This document shows positions 11,012-20,156 of a stretch of 24,166 nucleotides of DNA, one piece after another. The DNA lies in the IMG/VR virus record IMGVR_UViG_3300048437_000094, positions 1 to 24,166 of that record; one strand, 5' to 3'. The position numbers and the translations under genes were made by a program. How positions within the stretch are numbered: the first letter of the stretch is position 1; the number at the start of each line of letters is the position of its first letter. The DNA comes from a virus. The notes under the pieces are model-generated. The model searched no databases. It was not told the origin of the DNA and worked only from the letters and a program-made list of their open reading frames with translations.

Positions 11012-12994
11012 TTACTCCGCTAATGCGCCTTGTGACACACCTTGTAGACCTCTTGTTACGCCTTTCACCGCACCTGACATTGCGCCTAGAACACGCTCTT
11101 CAAAAACCGGACGCAAAGGCCCAAGTGCTTTTATGACTTCTTCGTTAGACATCATGTCTTGAAGCTGCTGGCGCGACAGACCGTTACTCACCATTACGTC
11201 AGCCATTTGAACTACTGCTTCTTGACTCAGTTTTGGGTCCGCAATTTTTCCTATGCCTTGCAATACAGAAACGGCTTGCGTTAGGGGGTTGCCTCCCCCA
11301 GCTACACCGGCTCCTACGCGGGTCATATCCACGGCGTTATCTATTGAAGCCAGCGTAGTGTTTCGCTCTGTTGTTTTACTGTTCCCAGACACTTCGTTTC
11401 TGGTTTTAGCCATTTCATGTTCTGCTTTCATTTGTTTTAACAACGGCCCCGGGTTGTCAAATGCAGCCGTTATTCGTTTTTTGGCTGCATCACTGCCGTA
11501 GGCATCTACAGCAGAGCTTGCGTCTCGGTTACGACCAATCAAATCCAGCTTGTCTTCAATAGCTTCTAACGCGCCACGGCGGTAAAAGACTTTTTCTGGC
11601 TCGGTCATAAACTCTAAATCATCTGCAATTTGCCGTGGCTTGGTTTTGAATATGTCTTGACCCAGTTCTCCAGCCTTCTTCTGCTCTGCACCTTTACCCC
11701 ATATCTGCCTAGCCGCTGCAAGATCAGGAACAGCTTCTTCTAACAAACCGTTTAGCTCTCGTCGCAAAGCCTGTTTCTGACGGCGGCTGTTAGAGCCACG
11801 TTCAGCCTTTAATGCCATGTCAAAAAGGTTGCGTCCTGTGTGGTCTAAGCGCATGACGGGCGACAGGCTCTCTGGGCCTAACTCATCTTTTACAGTTAAC
11901 TTTGCTTGCCTATATGCTTTTGCAACGGAAGGGTGACGCTCTAAAAAACTCTTTAACCCTTTGTGGTCATCCATATAGAACGGCGTGTCGTATGCCATTT
12001 GGTAGAAAGGCGCTGCTTGTGTACTCATTTCCTCTTCAAGTTGTGCTGTAGTGGTGCTTAAACGACCAGCTTTTTCTCCAACGGACTCTTCTGCCGCAGA
12101 CAACACCCTCGCTCTAGCACCGGCTTGACGCTCGTCAAGAAAACCACCTATCTTGGCTTTGCCTTCCCCGAAACCCGCTTTGGCTCTAAAAGCCTCTGAT
12201 TGAAAGTTAGCTCCTAAGTCCATCAATGTGGCGTTAGGGCCAAGATCGTCAAGCATCTTCAACGCTTCATCTGCGTCGAGGCCGTCAGCCTTAGCGGCTT
12301 TTGCTATCGCCCTTCGCACTTCGTCTTGCGGTGTGTCTTTTAGCTTACGTTTGGCAAGCTCAACGCCACCGCCCAAGACTCGGAAGGTCTCTTCTAGCAA
12401 CTTGGCTCCCGCAGTACCTGCTACGAACCCTAGTCCCGCGCCGATAGCAGCGTCACCTGCTCTGTCTTCAAGCGTGTCGCCGCCCATGAAACCAGCGAAA
12501 GCACCTTCACCTGCGGCTATTAGTCCTGCTCCTAACCCAGTTTGCGAAAAACCTTTTGCCCCCAGCTTCGCAGCGCCAGCAAGACCTAAAGGCACTGCAC
12601 TAGCTAACGCGCCACCTACTTCAGCAAGAGGAGCCATTTTTTGGTTTGCGTTTTCATACAGTTGCATCTGCTCTGCGAAATCTTTCTGGTTCTGGTTGTA
12701 ACGTGACATGAAGTCACCACCAGAGGTGAACGCAGCGTTTAAGGCAGATCCTATCTCGTCTGAAGAGTTCAACGACGCAGCGTTACCAAACTTCATCAAC
12801 GCACCCACAGCCGCGTTAGGCGTGGCCGTTGCGGGGTCAAAGCCTTGCACCTCCATCGGCGTAGCTCTGCCATCGTTAAGCGACATCTCTTCAAACCTGG
12901 CAGCAGCCATGTCTTTGAAGGCTTGGTCTTTAGACATTAAGAAGTTGGAATCGAACTCAAACACCTTGCCGTTCTTTGCTACATATTTGCCCAT
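11012..12994 (-). CDS. Large internal virion / DNA-ejection-like protein (660 aa)
   Basis: A 660-residue protein. Residues about 125-205 are Gly/Ala-rich with hydrophobic stretches ('LASAVPLGLAGAAKLGAKGF', 'DAAIGAGLGFVAGTAGAKLL'), resembling the membrane-inserting segments of podovirus ejection proteins. The rest is mainly charged helix ('EVRRAIAKAAKADGLDADEA', 'NSRRQKQALRRELNGLLEEA') with no enzymatic motif that I can see; no lysozyme or peptidase motif is visible. Size, composition and place between the tail-hub genes and small membrane proteins suggest an internal virion protein released during DNA entry. Its ATG overlaps the preceding TGA by one base (TGATG). Confidence 0.65.
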   Translation of the reverse strand: MGKYVAKNGKVFEFDSNFLMSKDQAFKDMAAARFEEMSLNDGRATPMEVQGFDPATATPNAAVGALMKFGNAASLNSSDEIGSALNAAFTSGGDFMSRYNQNQKDFAEQMQLYENANQKMAPLAEVGGALASAVPLGLAGAAKLGAKGFSQTGLGAGLIAAGEGAFAGFMGGDTLEDRAGDAAIGAGLGFVAGTAGAKLLEETFRVLGGGVELAKRKLKDTPQDEVRRAIAKAAKADGLDADEALKMLDDLGPNATLMDLGANFQSEAFRAKAGFGEGKAKIGGFLDERQAGARARVLSAAEESVGEKAGRLSTTTAQLEEEMSTQAAPFYQMAYDTPFYMDDHKGLKSFLERHPSVAKAYRQAKLTVKDELGPESLSPVMRLDHTGRNLFDMALKAERGSNSRRQKQALRRELNGLLEEAVPDLAAARQIWGKGAEQKKAGELGQDIFKTKPRQIADDLEFMTEPEKVFYRRGALEAIEDKLDLIGRNRDASSAVDAYGSDAAKKRITAAFDNPGPLLKQMKAEHEMAKTRNEVSGNSKTTERNTTLASIDNAVDMTRVGAGVAGGGNPLTQAVSVLQGIGKIADPKLSQEAVVQMADVMVSNGLSRQQLQDMMSNEEVIKALGPLRPVFEERVLGAMSGAVKGVTRGLQGVSQGALAE

Positions 12995-14643
12995 CAGTAG
13001 TTAAATCCCTGCTGCAAGTTGTTGTTGTTCTGCCCTTGCCCTTGCCCTTGCCCTTGCCCTTGCCCTTGCCCTTGCCCTTGCCCGTTAAACATTTGGTTTA
13101 TCTCTTCAGGCGACAGCGCGTCCTCACTAACATCTCGTGTAGGAACGCCTTCTGGGTAGGGCGTTAAAGGCTGTTGCTTAAAGAAAGAATTAAGGGTTCC
13201 GTCTCCCTCAAGCATATACTGACCAAATTCAACTGCGTTGTTGTATCCCGATCCGTACAGCTTATCCATTTCAAACATCGTGCCTTCTAACTTGTCACCT
13301 AAACGCATGTAGTGTCTTTCCACGTTATCAAGAGCTATGTTTAACTCTTCCTGCGTTGTCGCTTGGTCAAGTGCGTCAATAGAGTTCTGCAAGGCATCAA
13401 GCTCTTGAACAGCCACTTGACCCAACGCTCCACCTGTCTTGTTGTCTGGGTCAGTCCGCATTGCTTGCAACGTGTCAAAACCGATTCGGTTTTTCATCAC
13501 TTGCAGCGTGTTTTTTAGCCTCCTACCTTCTGTAAACCACATATCTTTGAAAGCGTTGCCTGTTAAACCAGCGCCACCTTTAGCCATTGAGTCTCTGGCG
13601 CGACTGATAAGATCCGACATCTCACTGGCTTTGTTATTCCATTCGGATATCTTGCTCTTATAGCTTCTCCGCTCACCAAAATAAGTGGACTGGTCATTCA
13701 TAAAGCTGGAGCGCAGCGTCATTAACTGGCCTTTTGGGGAGTCTCGATCAATGTTTTCTACTGTTCCCTCGCGAGTTGAAGAGCCACCTTTCCCCATGTC
13801 GAAGATGTCGCTGCCACCAAGCGCGTTAGCAATTGCCGTGTACTCGGGAGTGAACGCTAATGCGTCAAATTTTACTTTTGAGGGGTCGTTTGTGTTGAGG
13901 GCATCTTGAACTGAGCGATACCAAGTTTGATAAGACTCTGGCGTATAATCCCTTGAATTAACTTTAGCTACGCCAGCGAGAATCTGCTCTCTTACTGAAT
14001 TACCTGAGCTTGTTCTTGCGTTCAAACGATTAGTAAAAGCTGTAGAACGGTCATTTGACATTTTCTCTAAAGCAGCAAACCGACCATCCTTCGCAGCGTC
14101 ATACAGCCTAGCGTTCTCCCCATTCAAAGCATCAAGCTCTTTTAGACGCTGCTCATGGCGTGACTGCGCTTCGCGGCTAGGGTCGTTGCTAAATGCCTCA
14201 CCGCCGGACAGTATGTGGAAAGGTAAACCGACTGTGTTTCTCGCCACATCGGTCATGGTGTCTCTAAAGCGAAACATAGGATCACTTAACTGTTCCTGCG
14301 CTCTTGCTGTCTCTCTAGCACGCTCTTGGTCAGCCAACCTGTCGTAGTATCGACGGGTTGCAGCCGCTGGATCACTGTATGTTTGAGGGCCGAGTTGTTG
14401 CGTTGGCTCGCCAACACCCCCTTCCGGCGCGACCATTGTCGTTTGGCGAGGCAGAGCAGTCATGGTTTGCTGTGCAAAATCCTGCGCTACCAAGTTGTTC
14501 GCCTGCGGAGTGAACGCTTGCGTTATGGGCTTGGTCTCGTTCAAGAACGCTGTGTTAGCTAGGGTCTCTTTGTCTTTAGAGGACACAAGATCTAACGCGC
14601 CACTGTTGGTAAAGCTGTCGGCTATGTAACTGAATAATTTCAT
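12994..14643 (-). CDS. Phage structural protein with C-terminal Gly-Gln repeat (549 aa)
   Basis: A helical, polar 549-residue protein without a recognised domain. It begins 'MKLFSYIADSFTNSGALDLV' and has long charged helices around residues 320-460. The C-terminus is low complexity: nine Gly-Gln dipeptides, then NNNN and 'LQQGFNY'. The repeat is encoded by an almost pure hexanucleotide tract (13033-13083). It lies between two other virion-type genes in the late operon and probably belongs to the internal core or tail. GGAAAA precedes the ATG at 14643. Confidence 0.6.
   Translation of the reverse strand: MKLFSYIADSFTNSGALDLVSSKDKETLANTAFLNETKPITQAFTPQANNLVAQDFAQQTMTALPRQTTMVAPEGGVGEPTQQLGPQTYSDPAAATRRYYDRLADQERARETARAQEQLSDPMFRFRDTMTDVARNTVGLPFHILSGGEAFSNDPSREAQSRHEQRLKELDALNGENARLYDAAKDGRFAALEKMSNDRSTAFTNRLNARTSSGNSVREQILAGVAKVNSRDYTPESYQTWYRSVQDALNTNDPSKVKFDALAFTPEYTAIANALGGSDIFDMGKGGSSTREGTVENIDRDSPKGQLMTLRSSFMNDQSTYFGERRSYKSKISEWNNKASEMSDLISRARDSMAKGGAGLTGNAFKDMWFTEGRRLKNTLQVMKNRIGFDTLQAMRTDPDNKTGGALGQVAVQELDALQNSIDALDQATTQEELNIALDNVERHYMRLGDKLEGTMFEMDKLYGSGYNNAVEFGQYMLEGDGTLNSFFKQQPLTPYPEGVPTRDVSEDALSPEEINQMFNGQGQGQGQGQGQGQGQGQNNNNLQQGFNY
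13033..13083. repeat. CCCTTG hexanucleotide microsatellite
   Basis: Eight perfect CCCTTG units (13033-13080) plus a trailing CCC. On the coding strand these are GGG CAA codons encoding a (Gly-Gln)n linker. As the unit is six bases, slippage would change repeat number without breaking the frame. Confidence 0.95.
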
Positions 14644-14652
14644 TACTTTTCC

Positions 14653-16482
14653 TTATCCCAATGCGAATCCGAAGTTTCGGCTCTTAGAACTTCCGGTGCT
14701 GCTTGAGTTGGCACTGGACAAGTTGTTAGGCGCTCCAACGATCTGGTTGTAGAAGTTAAGAGAGTTGTACGGTGCCATGCCTTGACGGAACTGCTGGTTT
14801 AGTAGCTGCTGCTCAAAGTCCCTGCCGTACTGCCCACTTGCAAGTTGTTGTCCCACGCCTGTGTTGTACATGCTGGCACCGGCTCGCATGTCGCTTGTTC
14901 CCTGCGCCCCAAGCCGTGCGGCCAAGCTGGCACCAAACTGCTGGTTTTGCTGGTTGGTGTTAAATGCGTTCTGACCGATACCCGCACCGAACTGCCTTGC
15001 TTGATTGAACTGTCCAGCGTTGAACTGATTGCCTTGCTGCTGCCGAGCCAAGTTAGATTCAAGCTGCGATGCACCAATGCCGTAGCCTTGACCCAGCAAG
15101 GCGTTACCGGCCTGCGCGTTGTACATGTTCGCCTGCTGACCGAAGCCAGCGTTTTGACTAGCCGTTGCCGCATCAATGCCAAAGCCTTGCCCCGTCATCT
15201 GGTTAAACGCATTCTGGTTCGCCATACCCTGCTGCTGGCGATAGCCGGTGTTCATGGCGTCTACGCCCGTAGCGGTGTTGATGCCTTGAGACAACATGTT
15301 GTTAGATTGGCCGGTGTTGAACTGCTGATTCTGCTGACCCATCTGCGCGTTCTGCTGCGCTCTGCCTGCTTCGATTCCAACAGCTTGATTATACGCCTGC
15401 CCACGCATCTGCGAAGACACGTCCGCAGATCTGTCGTTAGCGCCACGGGTGGCAATGGCGTCCATCACTGCGCGCCTGCTTGAGCCGCTGTTACCGGATG
15501 CAGCCGCGTTAGACGCGCTGGCGGTTAGCTGGTTCTCATTGAGATTGCGTGATATGTCTCTAGTTGCCGCGTTAATCTGACCCTGCAAAACATCGTTGTT
15601 GATGTAGTTGCTGAGGTTGTTCTGATTGAAACCTTGGTTCTGTGTGCCAGCCGATTGGCCTGCCATACCTCCAATCTGCGAGGCCATACCAAGGTTTGGC
15701 CCTTGGCCCTGTGCGGCTGTACCGATCATCGCCTGATCGCCGTAGCGTCCAGCAGAGCCTACGTCTGCGCCTCGATTAACAGCGGCGTTCGCGTTGACGG
15801 CGTTTCCTGCCATCTCGTTAGCCATGTCAGAGTTCACGCCAGATCCTTGGGCTATGCCTCCTCCTGCAACGCCTCCGGCGTATCGGTTACCCGCACCGAA
15901 TGCCGTGCCAATAGGGCCAGCGGCAGGTTGAAAGCGCGGTTGAGTCCTTCCGTTGGAAAGCGCTGGCTTTTCCATTTCTTGGTAGTTACCCATCAGGCTC
16001 TCTGGGCCTTGAGATTGCATCTGCGGCCTACCGTTTGACCCCATTACGATAGACCCGCCACCGAACATCCCGGTGTGTTGCATCATGCCACCCGGATCTT
16101 GCGTCCGCGCTAGTTCTATTCGTTCCATAAGGCTCATCGGGCCTTGAGATCTCATTTGCGGCATATCAACCTGACCGCCCATTGCTCGATTTGCAAAACC
16201 CAAGGCCGACGCAGACCCGCCAGCCAGAGCAGAGCCAGACCCCATGAGACCCGCGCCAGCACCGGCCTGCATGTTGCCGCCCATGTACTGATTTTGCAGT
16301 GCGCCTGCGAGGTTGGGATTGATACCCGCAACACCCTCAACGGGCATACCTTGATTGCTAAGTTGCTGCGCCTGCTGCATAAGATCTCGACGAAACGGCT
16401 GTTGAGTCGGATCAACGTATGTGTTCGAGGAACTGTTAGATTTGCTTTTTGATTTGCTGCTTCCGAATGAAAATAAACCCAT
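14653..16482 (-). CDS. Gly/Asn/Gln-rich low-complexity virion protein (609 aa)
   Basis: A 609-residue protein whose start 'MGLFSFGSSKSKSKSNSSSN' followed by 'TYVDPTQQPFRRDL' is typical of a class of structural proteins in aquatic podovirus-like phages. Most of the remainder is rich in Gly, Asn, Gln and Ala in loosely periodic blocks ('QGYGIGASQLE', 'GQQNQQFNTGQSNNMLSQG'). Two copies of a Met-rich segment ('MRSQGPMSLMERIE' and 'MQSQGPESLMGNYQ', about 45 residues apart) are visible. It ends 'SKSRNFGFALG'. No enzymatic motif is seen. It may be an internal or tail-associated fibrous protein. Ribosome site AGGAAAAG precedes the ATG. Confidence 0.6.
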   Translation of the reverse strand: MGLFSFGSSKSKSKSNSSSNTYVDPTQQPFRRDLMQQAQQLSNQGMPVEGVAGINPNLAGALQNQYMGGNMQAGAGAGLMGSGSALAGGSASALGFANRAMGGQVDMPQMRSQGPMSLMERIELARTQDPGGMMQHTGMFGGGSIVMGSNGRPQMQSQGPESLMGNYQEMEKPALSNGRTQPRFQPAAGPIGTAFGAGNRYAGGVAGGGIAQGSGVNSDMANEMAGNAVNANAAVNRGADVGSAGRYGDQAMIGTAAQGQGPNLGMASQIGGMAGQSAGTQNQGFNQNNLSNYINNDVLQGQINAATRDISRNLNENQLTASASNAAASGNSGSSRRAVMDAIATRGANDRSADVSSQMRGQAYNQAVGIEAGRAQQNAQMGQQNQQFNTGQSNNMLSQGINTATGVDAMNTGYRQQQGMANQNAFNQMTGQGFGIDAATASQNAGFGQQANMYNAQAGNALLGQGYGIGASQLESNLARQQQGNQFNAGQFNQARQFGAGIGQNAFNTNQQNQQFGASLAARLGAQGTSDMRAGASMYNTGVGQQLASGQYGRDFEQQLLNQQFRQGMAPYNSLNFYNQIVGAPNNLSSANSSSTGSSKSRNFGFALG

Positions 16483-16491
16483 TTTCTTTTC

Positions 16492-16740
16492 CTATGCTAT
16501 GTGCTGCCAGCCAGCGTCGTAGTAGTACAAACCCCTGCCGCTCCCAGGGTTCCAAGCCGTGCCGTCTGCGAACACCACCTGACCAATCTCTGGCTTCGAT
16601 GGCTCCACGGTCAGCAATGGCAGCGTTGTTGTTTGCCCCGCAACGGTGAATCCGTTGGCGATTCTGTTTAGCTCCTGCACCAGCCAGCTACGCAGGCCCA
16701 CCGCCGTATCGGCGGCTGTGCTTGAAGGGATGTAGCTCAC
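16492..16740 (-). CDS. Small tail-associated protein (82 aa)
   Basis: The 82-residue ORF starts at a GTG that overlaps the stop of the tail hub gene (GTGA), with AGGAGG about ten bases upstream. The protein begins 'MSYIPSSTAADTAVGLRSWL' and ends with 'GTAWNPGSGRGLYYYDAGW', a pattern common in short phage tail/fibre-associated proteins (the 'F-A-D-G-T-x-W-N-P-G-x-G-x-G-L-Y' strand). The role is structural by context only. Confidence 0.65.
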   Translation of the reverse strand: MSYIPSSTAADTAVGLRSWLVQELNRIANGFTVAGQTTTLPLLTVEPSKPEIGQVVFADGTAWNPGSGRGLYYYDAGWQHIA

Positions 16741-18293
16741 CGGCCAGCAACCTCCTGAACGTCAATGTCGAGTCCGGTCAGACGCCAGTAGTCGGACGCT
16801 GAGTTGGACTCGATTCGCAGCGCGAAGTACCTGCCAGATGTGCGAAAGTCGATTTTATGATCCGACTCGACATTGAAGGTCTTATCGACTTGCCAGCGGA
16901 TACCGTCCTGAGGCGCGTCGGAGATACCGACCTGAACTCGCACGGTTCCAGTGCCCTCGATCTGCGGCATAATCCCGTTAAGCTGTTTTATGTTGCGTGT
17001 TGACTGACCCAGCACCTGATCGAGATCGATTTTTGTAGCCTCTAGGTATGCAGGCATGGGGGAGCCGGACAGACCAGTAGTGTCGTTCATCATGCGGATC
17101 GTGTTGTCAACCGAGTCGGCTGCGAAGACCTTGATGTTGTTTGCCTGCGTGCCGAGCGACACGTTTGACCAGTAGTCGGTTGACGTGTTCCAAGAGGCAG
17201 TCGAGTTGGTGTAGTTGCCGCTTGTGTCCATGCGATCAGCAACCGTCAACGCCCTAGTGTTCGGCAGGTCGATGAACGTGAAGGCGTCCTGCGTCCAGTT
17301 GTAGACCAGTGCGCGGTTTGCAGACTGCGAGTCTGCGGCGTCATCGTCGGCGTAGCACACCCAGACCTCTGTTGTGTCTGGTATCGTCTGACAGAAAACT
17401 GATCGCGTATCGGCTAGGTCGTTGAAGAAGGTTCGACGCACTTTGTTGTCCACGATGCTGCGCTTCTGTGATCCATCGTGCAGGTAGATGTCGTTCTGAC
17501 CAACCACAACGTGACCGTTAGGGATTGATGCCACAGCGCCTCTGTTGATGATGCCGTCATCGCTGAAGACCTCGCGGAAGCTGAACACCAGTGGGAACCC
17601 GATAAAGTCCATTGCGAACACGCCGCGCTCGGCGTAGATGATGTTCGAGTTGTTGAGCGTCAGTTGATCAATAAGTTCGCCATTGGAGCCGCCTAGCGTT
17701 GTCTCGCCTGACAAGTTGGTTGTGCTTGTGATGTCGTAGGAGCCGGGTATGCCCGATGGGTCATATTCGTCAGACCAGCGGACGGTGAACGGCCTTACGT
17801 TAGTGCCTTCAACGTATCCTGTCATAACCAAGAAGCTGTTGAAGGGCTTCAGACACTGCGTGACCAAGCCGCTGGGCCAAGAGGGCAGGTCAGCAAATCG
17901 AGTGCCTGACGGCAACATGTACTGCGGTGCCTGCGCGCCGTTGTTCATCATCATCGCCGTACCAAGTTGAGCGCCTTGCCACCTAGGCGAGTTGCTGTAG
18001 TTAGTAGAGTCCGATGTCTTGGTCACATTGGTCACGGTTGTCCCATCAAACCTATACAGTTTGTTGAGGCTTCCGATGACCAACGTGTTATTTCCGCCAT
18101 AAAGCCATCCCTGCACGGCGGTAGGTGAGAAACTCAAAGACTCTCGGGCGCTGTGCCCTAGCGCCTTGCCGATGCGTCCGCTGTGGAATGTGACGTTGTT
18201 GCCATCGGGGAACTGCGTAAGCTCCAGATCGTATGGATCTTGATCTGTGACGATTCCGCCTGCGCCAATTTTTCTTAGTGGTATGTACGTCAT
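16737..18293 (-). CDS. Phage stabilisation / tail hub protein, P22 gp10-like
   Basis: A 518-residue, beta-rich protein with the pattern of podovirus gp10-type tail hub (stabilisation) proteins: 'DLELTQFPDGNNVTFHSGRI' near the N-terminus, 'VQGWLYGGNNTLVIGSLNKL' with 'YRFDG', repeated propeller-like strands such as 'NHVVVGQNDIYLHDGSQKRS'-type segments (about 265-285), and 'RTFFNDLADTRSVFCQTIPD'. Family proteins close the portal channel and attach the tail tip. No gp4 or gp26 homologue is in view. The ATG at 18293 overlaps the previous stop by one base (TAATG). The family assignment is by pattern recognition and fits a podovirus. Confidence 0.7.
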   Translation of the reverse strand: MTYIPLRKIGAGGIVTDQDPYDLELTQFPDGNNVTFHSGRIGKALGHSARESLSFSPTAVQGWLYGGNNTLVIGSLNKLYRFDGTTVTNVTKTSDSTNYSNSPRWQGAQLGTAMMMNNGAQAPQYMLPSGTRFADLPSWPSGLVTQCLKPFNSFLVMTGYVEGTNVRPFTVRWSDEYDPSGIPGSYDITSTTNLSGETTLGGSNGELIDQLTLNNSNIIYAERGVFAMDFIGFPLVFSFREVFSDDGIINRGAVASIPNGHVVVGQNDIYLHDGSQKRSIVDNKVRRTFFNDLADTRSVFCQTIPDTTEVWVCYADDDAADSQSANRALVYNWTQDAFTFIDLPNTRALTVADRMDTSGNYTNSTASWNTSTDYWSNVSLGTQANNIKVFAADSVDNTIRMMNDTTGLSGSPMPAYLEATKIDLDQVLGQSTRNIKQLNGIMPQIEGTGTVRVQVGISDAPQDGIRWQVDKTFNVESDHKIDFRTSGRYFALRIESNSASDYWRLTGLDIDVQEVAGR

Positions 18294-18754
18294 TACGCTA
18301 CATCCACCGTGAGAACACCCGAGCCGTCCCAGTTGGAAGGCGAGCTAAAAAGACTCCACTGAAATGTTGTCCTGTTGTTGGCGGAGTCATAGTTCCTCGC
18401 TGCTGATGAAGAAGTTAGGGTTCCTAAGCTAGATTCGCTGATCGAGGTGAAAAAGTTTTGCGCCCTGTTGCCTGGGAACTGTAGAAAAAAGGAGCGAGTG
18501 ACATTTCCGTTTTTACTAGTGAATGTGAAATAAGCGATTTGAAAAAACGCCACATCCTTAAAAGTGCTTGGGTTGATGCTGCCGTACCCTGGGCCGTATC
18601 CAACAATACCGCCGCCTGCGACTCCCTGAGTCAGCGACAAGGTAACCGCATCTCCCGCTGACCACACCAACGTGCTGCCGACATAGACCTCGTTGATCGT
18701 GGTTGATCCGATCTTGATCTCGGTTATTTCTGATCCGCCAACGAAAATGCTCAA
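18293..18754 (-). CDS. Putative fibre-associated structural protein (153 aa)
   Basis: The likely start is a TTG at 18754 (AGGA seven bases upstream), three bases after the fibre stop. The N-terminus 'IFVGGSEITEIKIGSTTINE' and 'VYVGSTLVWS' is a short repeat of G-S-T-x-I-x-x-V-Y-x-G seen in many phage tail-fibre or baseplate attachment proteins. The rest is Gly/Ser-rich beta-type sequence. Function is inferred from context; it could be a connector or adhesin. Confidence 0.6.
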   Translation of the reverse strand: MSIFVGGSEITEIKIGSTTINEVYVGSTLVWSAGDAVTLSLTQGVAGGGIVGYGPGYGSINPSTFKDVAFFQIAYFTFTSKNGNVTRSFFLQFPGNRAQNFFTSISESSLGTLTSSSAARNYDSANNRTTFQWSLFSSPSNWDGSGVLTVDVA

Positions 18755-18756
18755 GG

Positions 18757-19758
18757 CTACGTCCTGAAGTATATGGTGTTTGCATCGCTGCCAGTTGCAG
18801 AGCGGCTGATGTTGTATCCATCAACCTTGTCAGCATCAATGCCAGATCCAGAGCCATCGACGGTGGTCAGCAATGACCGTATCTCCGTCGCTGTCTGATC
18901 CCCTTTCGCTCCGCTCTCAATGCCGTCTAGTTTGTTTTTTAAAGCAGTCGTGAAATTCTTAGTCGTTAACCCACCATCACCAACCGAGTAGGTCGTGTTG
19001 GTGTCGGTGAATACCGCGTTAACAGGCACGTTAGTCAAAACCTGTGAGTCATCAACCTTCGCGTTTAACGCGGCTTGAAGGCCGTCTACGTTAGAAATGA
19101 CGTGGTTGTGGCTGTCATCTGCGACTGTTGCGCTGATGGATACGTTAGCGTCTCCGCGAATGGTTGTTGTCCCGCTAACGCCGCCAGTTAATGTTATTGA
19201 TCTGGCGGCGGCCCACCGGCTTGCGGTTGCCGCGTTTCCCGATGTGCTCTGATTGCCAGCGGTGTTTACGCCGGGGAGGTTGATGTTGGCAGTGCCGTTA
19301 AAGGAAACGCCGCCGATGTTTCTGGATGTCGCAAGTCGAGTAGCGGTTGCCGCGTTCCCCGATGTGCTCTGGTTGCCAGAGGTGTTTACGCCGGGCAAGT
19401 TAATACTGGAGGTGCCGTTAAAAGAGACGCCGCCGATGTTTCTGGCAGTTTGCAGCCTAGTGGCCGTCGTGGCGTTTCCGCTCAACGCGGCTGTAATCGT
19501 ACCGGCGGTGAAATTACCGGAGCCGTCACGCTTCACGAGCTTGCTTGCTGTGTTGGCATTCGTTGCGTCGTTGGCTGCGATCACCGCGCTGTTGATAGCT
19601 GTGTGACTGCCGCTTACCGCGCCAGTGACATTCGGGAACGTAGCCTTGATTGTAGTCTTCAGAAGGCGAATGTGATCGTCCCCCTGACTGATGTTGTCGG
19701 AGCCTGTGGGGTTTGTCACCACCAAGCCGTTAATGTATGTGCTGGATTCCAATGCCAT
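18757..19758 (-). CDS. Tail fibre protein with tandem repeats (333 aa)
   Basis: A 333-residue fibre. The N-terminal segment 'YINGLVVTNPTGSDNISQGD' followed by 'DHIRLLKTTIKATFPN' is a common phage fibre attachment pattern. A 40-residue unit containing 'RNIGGVSFNGT' and 'INLPGVNT' is present twice almost unchanged, with a decayed third edge. Further on come 'TNVPVNAVFTDTNTTYSVGD' and 'LKNKLDGIESGAK', typical of triple-beta-helical fibre shafts, and a C-terminal 'GSGSGIDADKVDGYNIS' block also found in the larger fibre. Role: receptor binding or shaft. The ATG overlaps the holin stop by one base. Confidence 0.8.
   Translation of the reverse strand: MALESSTYINGLVVTNPTGSDNISQGDDHIRLLKTTIKATFPNVTGAVSGSHTAINSAVIAANDATNANTASKLVKRDGSGNFTAGTITAALSGNATTATRLQTARNIGGVSFNGTSSINLPGVNTSGNQSTSGNAATATRLATSRNIGGVSFNGTANINLPGVNTAGNQSTSGNAATASRWAAARSITLTGGVSGTTTIRGDANVSISATVADDSHNHVISNVDGLQAALNAKVDDSQVLTNVPVNAVFTDTNTTYSVGDGGLTTKNFTTALKNKLDGIESGAKGDQTATEIRSLLTTVDGSGSGIDADKVDGYNISRSATGSDANTIYFRT
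19224..19446. repeat. 120-bp tandem duplication in the fibre gene
   Basis: Two near-identical copies with a 120-bp period (for example GGTTGCCGCG at 19225 and 19345; GCCGCCGATGTTTCTGG ending at 19325 and 19445) encode the repeated 40-residue fibre unit. The few differences are mostly third-position changes. A third unit toward the 5' end of the gene is only partly recognisable. Confidence 0.9.
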
Positions 19759-20156
19759 TAGCGGCTTACTCCTTTTGTCTTTTCAAACGAGCGCATCGCG
19801 CCAAGCCCCAACATGCCCATCAGTACAGGCATCATGGTGTCGAGCGGGACAAGCGGAATGTTCACGTCGATGTCGAGCAAAGCTAAAACGAAATTAGCGA
19901 ACGGGATGACCATGAAGTTACCGGCCATGCCCATCACGCAAACCCAACCCACCGCCGGTCTCCATCCGCTGACCCACAAGCTAGAGCTTGCCGCCTCAAC
20001 CTTGTTGACCTCTATCTGAGCCTTGGCTATGTCGTTGGCGTGCTTCTCTGCCATCGTGGCGATCTCGTGCGCCAGAGCCTTAGACTTATCCTTATCCTCA
20101 ACAAACTCAGAGATCAGTCCTGTGACCGGCCCGATCAATTCGCCTAGTAATTTCAT
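19758..20156 (-). CDS. Holin, 3TM family
   Basis: From the ATG at 20156 (GGAG seven bases upstream; overlaps the preceding TGA as ATGA) the protein has 132 residues. It has an amphipathic N-terminal helix, a charged coiled segment (20-55), then the 3TM-holin signature 'SSLWVSGWRPAVGWVCVMGM', a second hydrophobic span 'NFMVIPFANFVLALL' and a third 'VLMGMLGLGAMRSFEK'. These match the phage 3TM holin family. It would permeabilise the inner membrane at the time of lysis, giving the endolysin upstream in the same cassette access to the wall. The 149-residue version starting at 20207 begins inside the neighbour and is unlikely. Confidence 0.85.
   Translation of the reverse strand: MKLLGELIGPVTGLISEFVEDKDKSKALAHEIATMAEKHANDIAKAQIEVNKVEAASSSLWVSGWRPAVGWVCVMGMAGNFMVIPFANFVLALLDIDVNIPLVPLDTMMPVLMGMLGLGAMRSFEKTKGVSR

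Noticed and set aside
13031-13083. CRISPR-like or telomere-like repeat
   Set aside because: The units are contiguous hexamers without spacers and translate into the Gly-Gln tract of a coding gene.
14845-15483. 212-aa plus-strand ORF opposite the Gly/Gln-rich virion gene
   Set aside because: It is a by-product of the biased repeat composition on the other strand; no start signal and no family pattern.
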